Source: Acidimicrobiaceae bacterium
GTDB lineage: Bacteria; Actinomycetota; Acidimicrobiia; Acidimicrobiales; Aldehydirespiratoraceae
DNA length: 51,892 nucleotides
Reading direction: 5' to 3'
NCBI GenBank assembly: GCA_009837445.1
Contig: VXTM01000017.1
Coordinates: forward strand, 1 to 51,892
The translations under genes and the position numbers were made by a program. The notes beneath the pieces are model-generated. The model was given only the letters and a program-made list of their open reading frames with translations, made no database searches and had not been told where the DNA came from. Below are positions 51,444 through 51,892 of the stretch, one piece after another (position 1 is the first letter of the stretch; every line of letters starts with the position of its first letter).

Positions 51444-51892
51444 CTAGCGGGAGGCTCGGGGGTAGCCGAGGCCGAACTGCGAGATCAGGTCGCGCTGCAT
51501 CTCGTTGGTGCCTCCGCCGAAGGTCAGGATGACGGTCGAGCGGTACATCATCTCCAGGCGGCTCAGGTATCCGGGTGAGCCCTCCACCACGTAGGAGCGC
51601 TGGCCGTAGACCTGCATCAGCCTGCGGTAGGCGTCCACGTAGAACTCGGTGCCCGACACCTTCACCGCGGAGGAGTCGGCCACGAACCCGGCGATGGTGT
51701 CCATGTCGGGTTCGGCGCCGTCGATCCTGTTGGCCACCGTCCAGGCCACCTTCCAGTTGGCCAGCCGCAGGAACTCCAGCCGGGCGGCCACCTCGGCCAG
51801 GTTGCGCTGCACCCACGGCTCATCGATCACGTAGGAGCCGTCGGCCCGCTTGGCCGACTTGGCCCACTCCACGCACTCCTCGAAGCGCTTGG
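51444..51892 (-). CDS. Acyl-CoA dehydrogenase 4, partial (N-terminal part beyond the window)
   Basis: The last 149 codons of an acyl-CoA dehydrogenase are present, ending FGGGTNEMQRDLISQFGLGY. The frame stays open to the edge (sequence before MEWAK reads KRFEEC), so the apparent start inside the window is not real. It is the upstream gene of the pair with dehydrogenase 3; the retained part carries the FAD-binding C-terminal segments (SGTEFYVDAYRRLMQVYG). Confidence 0.9.
   Translation of the reverse strand, partial: KRFEECVEWAKSAKRADGSYVIDEPWVQRNLAEVAARLEFLRLANWKVAWTVANRIDGAEPDMDTIAGFVADSSAVKVSGTEFYVDAYRRLMQVYGQRSYVVEGSPGYLSRLEMMYRSTVILTFGGGTNEMQRDLISQFGLGYPRASR

Overview
The window is high-GC DNA with the gene style of an uncultured actinobacterium, most likely Acidimicrobiia-like. 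That placement is an inference from GC-rich codon use, frequent GTG/TTG starts, several class III CoA-transferases with paired acyl-CoA dehydrogenases, and an actinobacterial AbiEii-like nucleotidyltransferase pair. No rRNA or complete tRNA gene was seen that could confirm it.

Region 1 (1-9.5 kb) is a type I-G (formerly I-U) CRISPR-Cas locus on the minus strand. In transcription order it holds csb1 (Cas7), csb2 (Cas5/Cas6), cas3 with a C-terminal HD domain, a Cas8u2/Csb3-like subunit, a cas4-cas1 fusion, cas2, a leader of about 170 bp, and an array of 36-bp repeats that runs off the left edge. The genes are packed with overlaps of up to 8 bp, so they form one operon. The leader-distal part of the array alternates two spacers (A-B-A-B-A'..), which is a 148-bp tandem duplication.

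Region 2 (9.5-17.9 kb) is an accessory island. It has an HNH nuclease, small membrane and unknown proteins, a nucleotidyltransferase toxin-antitoxin-like pair, an AlpA-type regulator, vapBC and a tyrosine integrase whose first codons read through the antisense of a tRNA T-arm. Much of the DNA is gene-poor and carries a dispersed repeat with core GCGTTCCTGAGCGTTC in both orientations. Two larger inverted copies, sharing a perfect 32-bp block, bracket about 2 kb.

Region 3 (17.9-31.9 kb) is catabolic. A minus-strand operon encodes a PhyH dioxygenase, an M24 (creatinase/ectoine-hydrolase-like) enzyme and an Asp/Glu-racemase-family protein. Divergent to it are a membrane protein, a cupin, a Rieske oxygenase and a flavin reductase fused to a MetE/UroD-like barrel. 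Then come an SDR and HisD-family dehydrogenase operon, an alkyl-DHAP-synthase-like flavoprotein, a class III CoA-transferase and an APH-like kinase. The substrate is unknown.

Region 4 (32-42.4 kb) holds acyl-CoA metabolism: a hydroxyisobutyrate-dehydrogenase-like enzyme, Tpx peroxidase, enoyl-CoA hydratase, HpcH/HpaI aldolase, two more CoA-transferases, two acyl-CoA dehydrogenases, a double-hotdog hydratase and a membrane-anchored molybdopterin oxidoreductase. Three 47-bp REP-like palindromes lie in its intergenic spaces and the neighbouring one at 30.8 kb.

Region 5 (42.3-51.9 kb) holds xylA-xylB, an RCC1-repeat lipoprotein, a YceI-cytochrome c-copper monooxygenase fusion, an ROK sugar kinase and a pair of acyl-CoA dehydrogenases, the last cut by the window edge.
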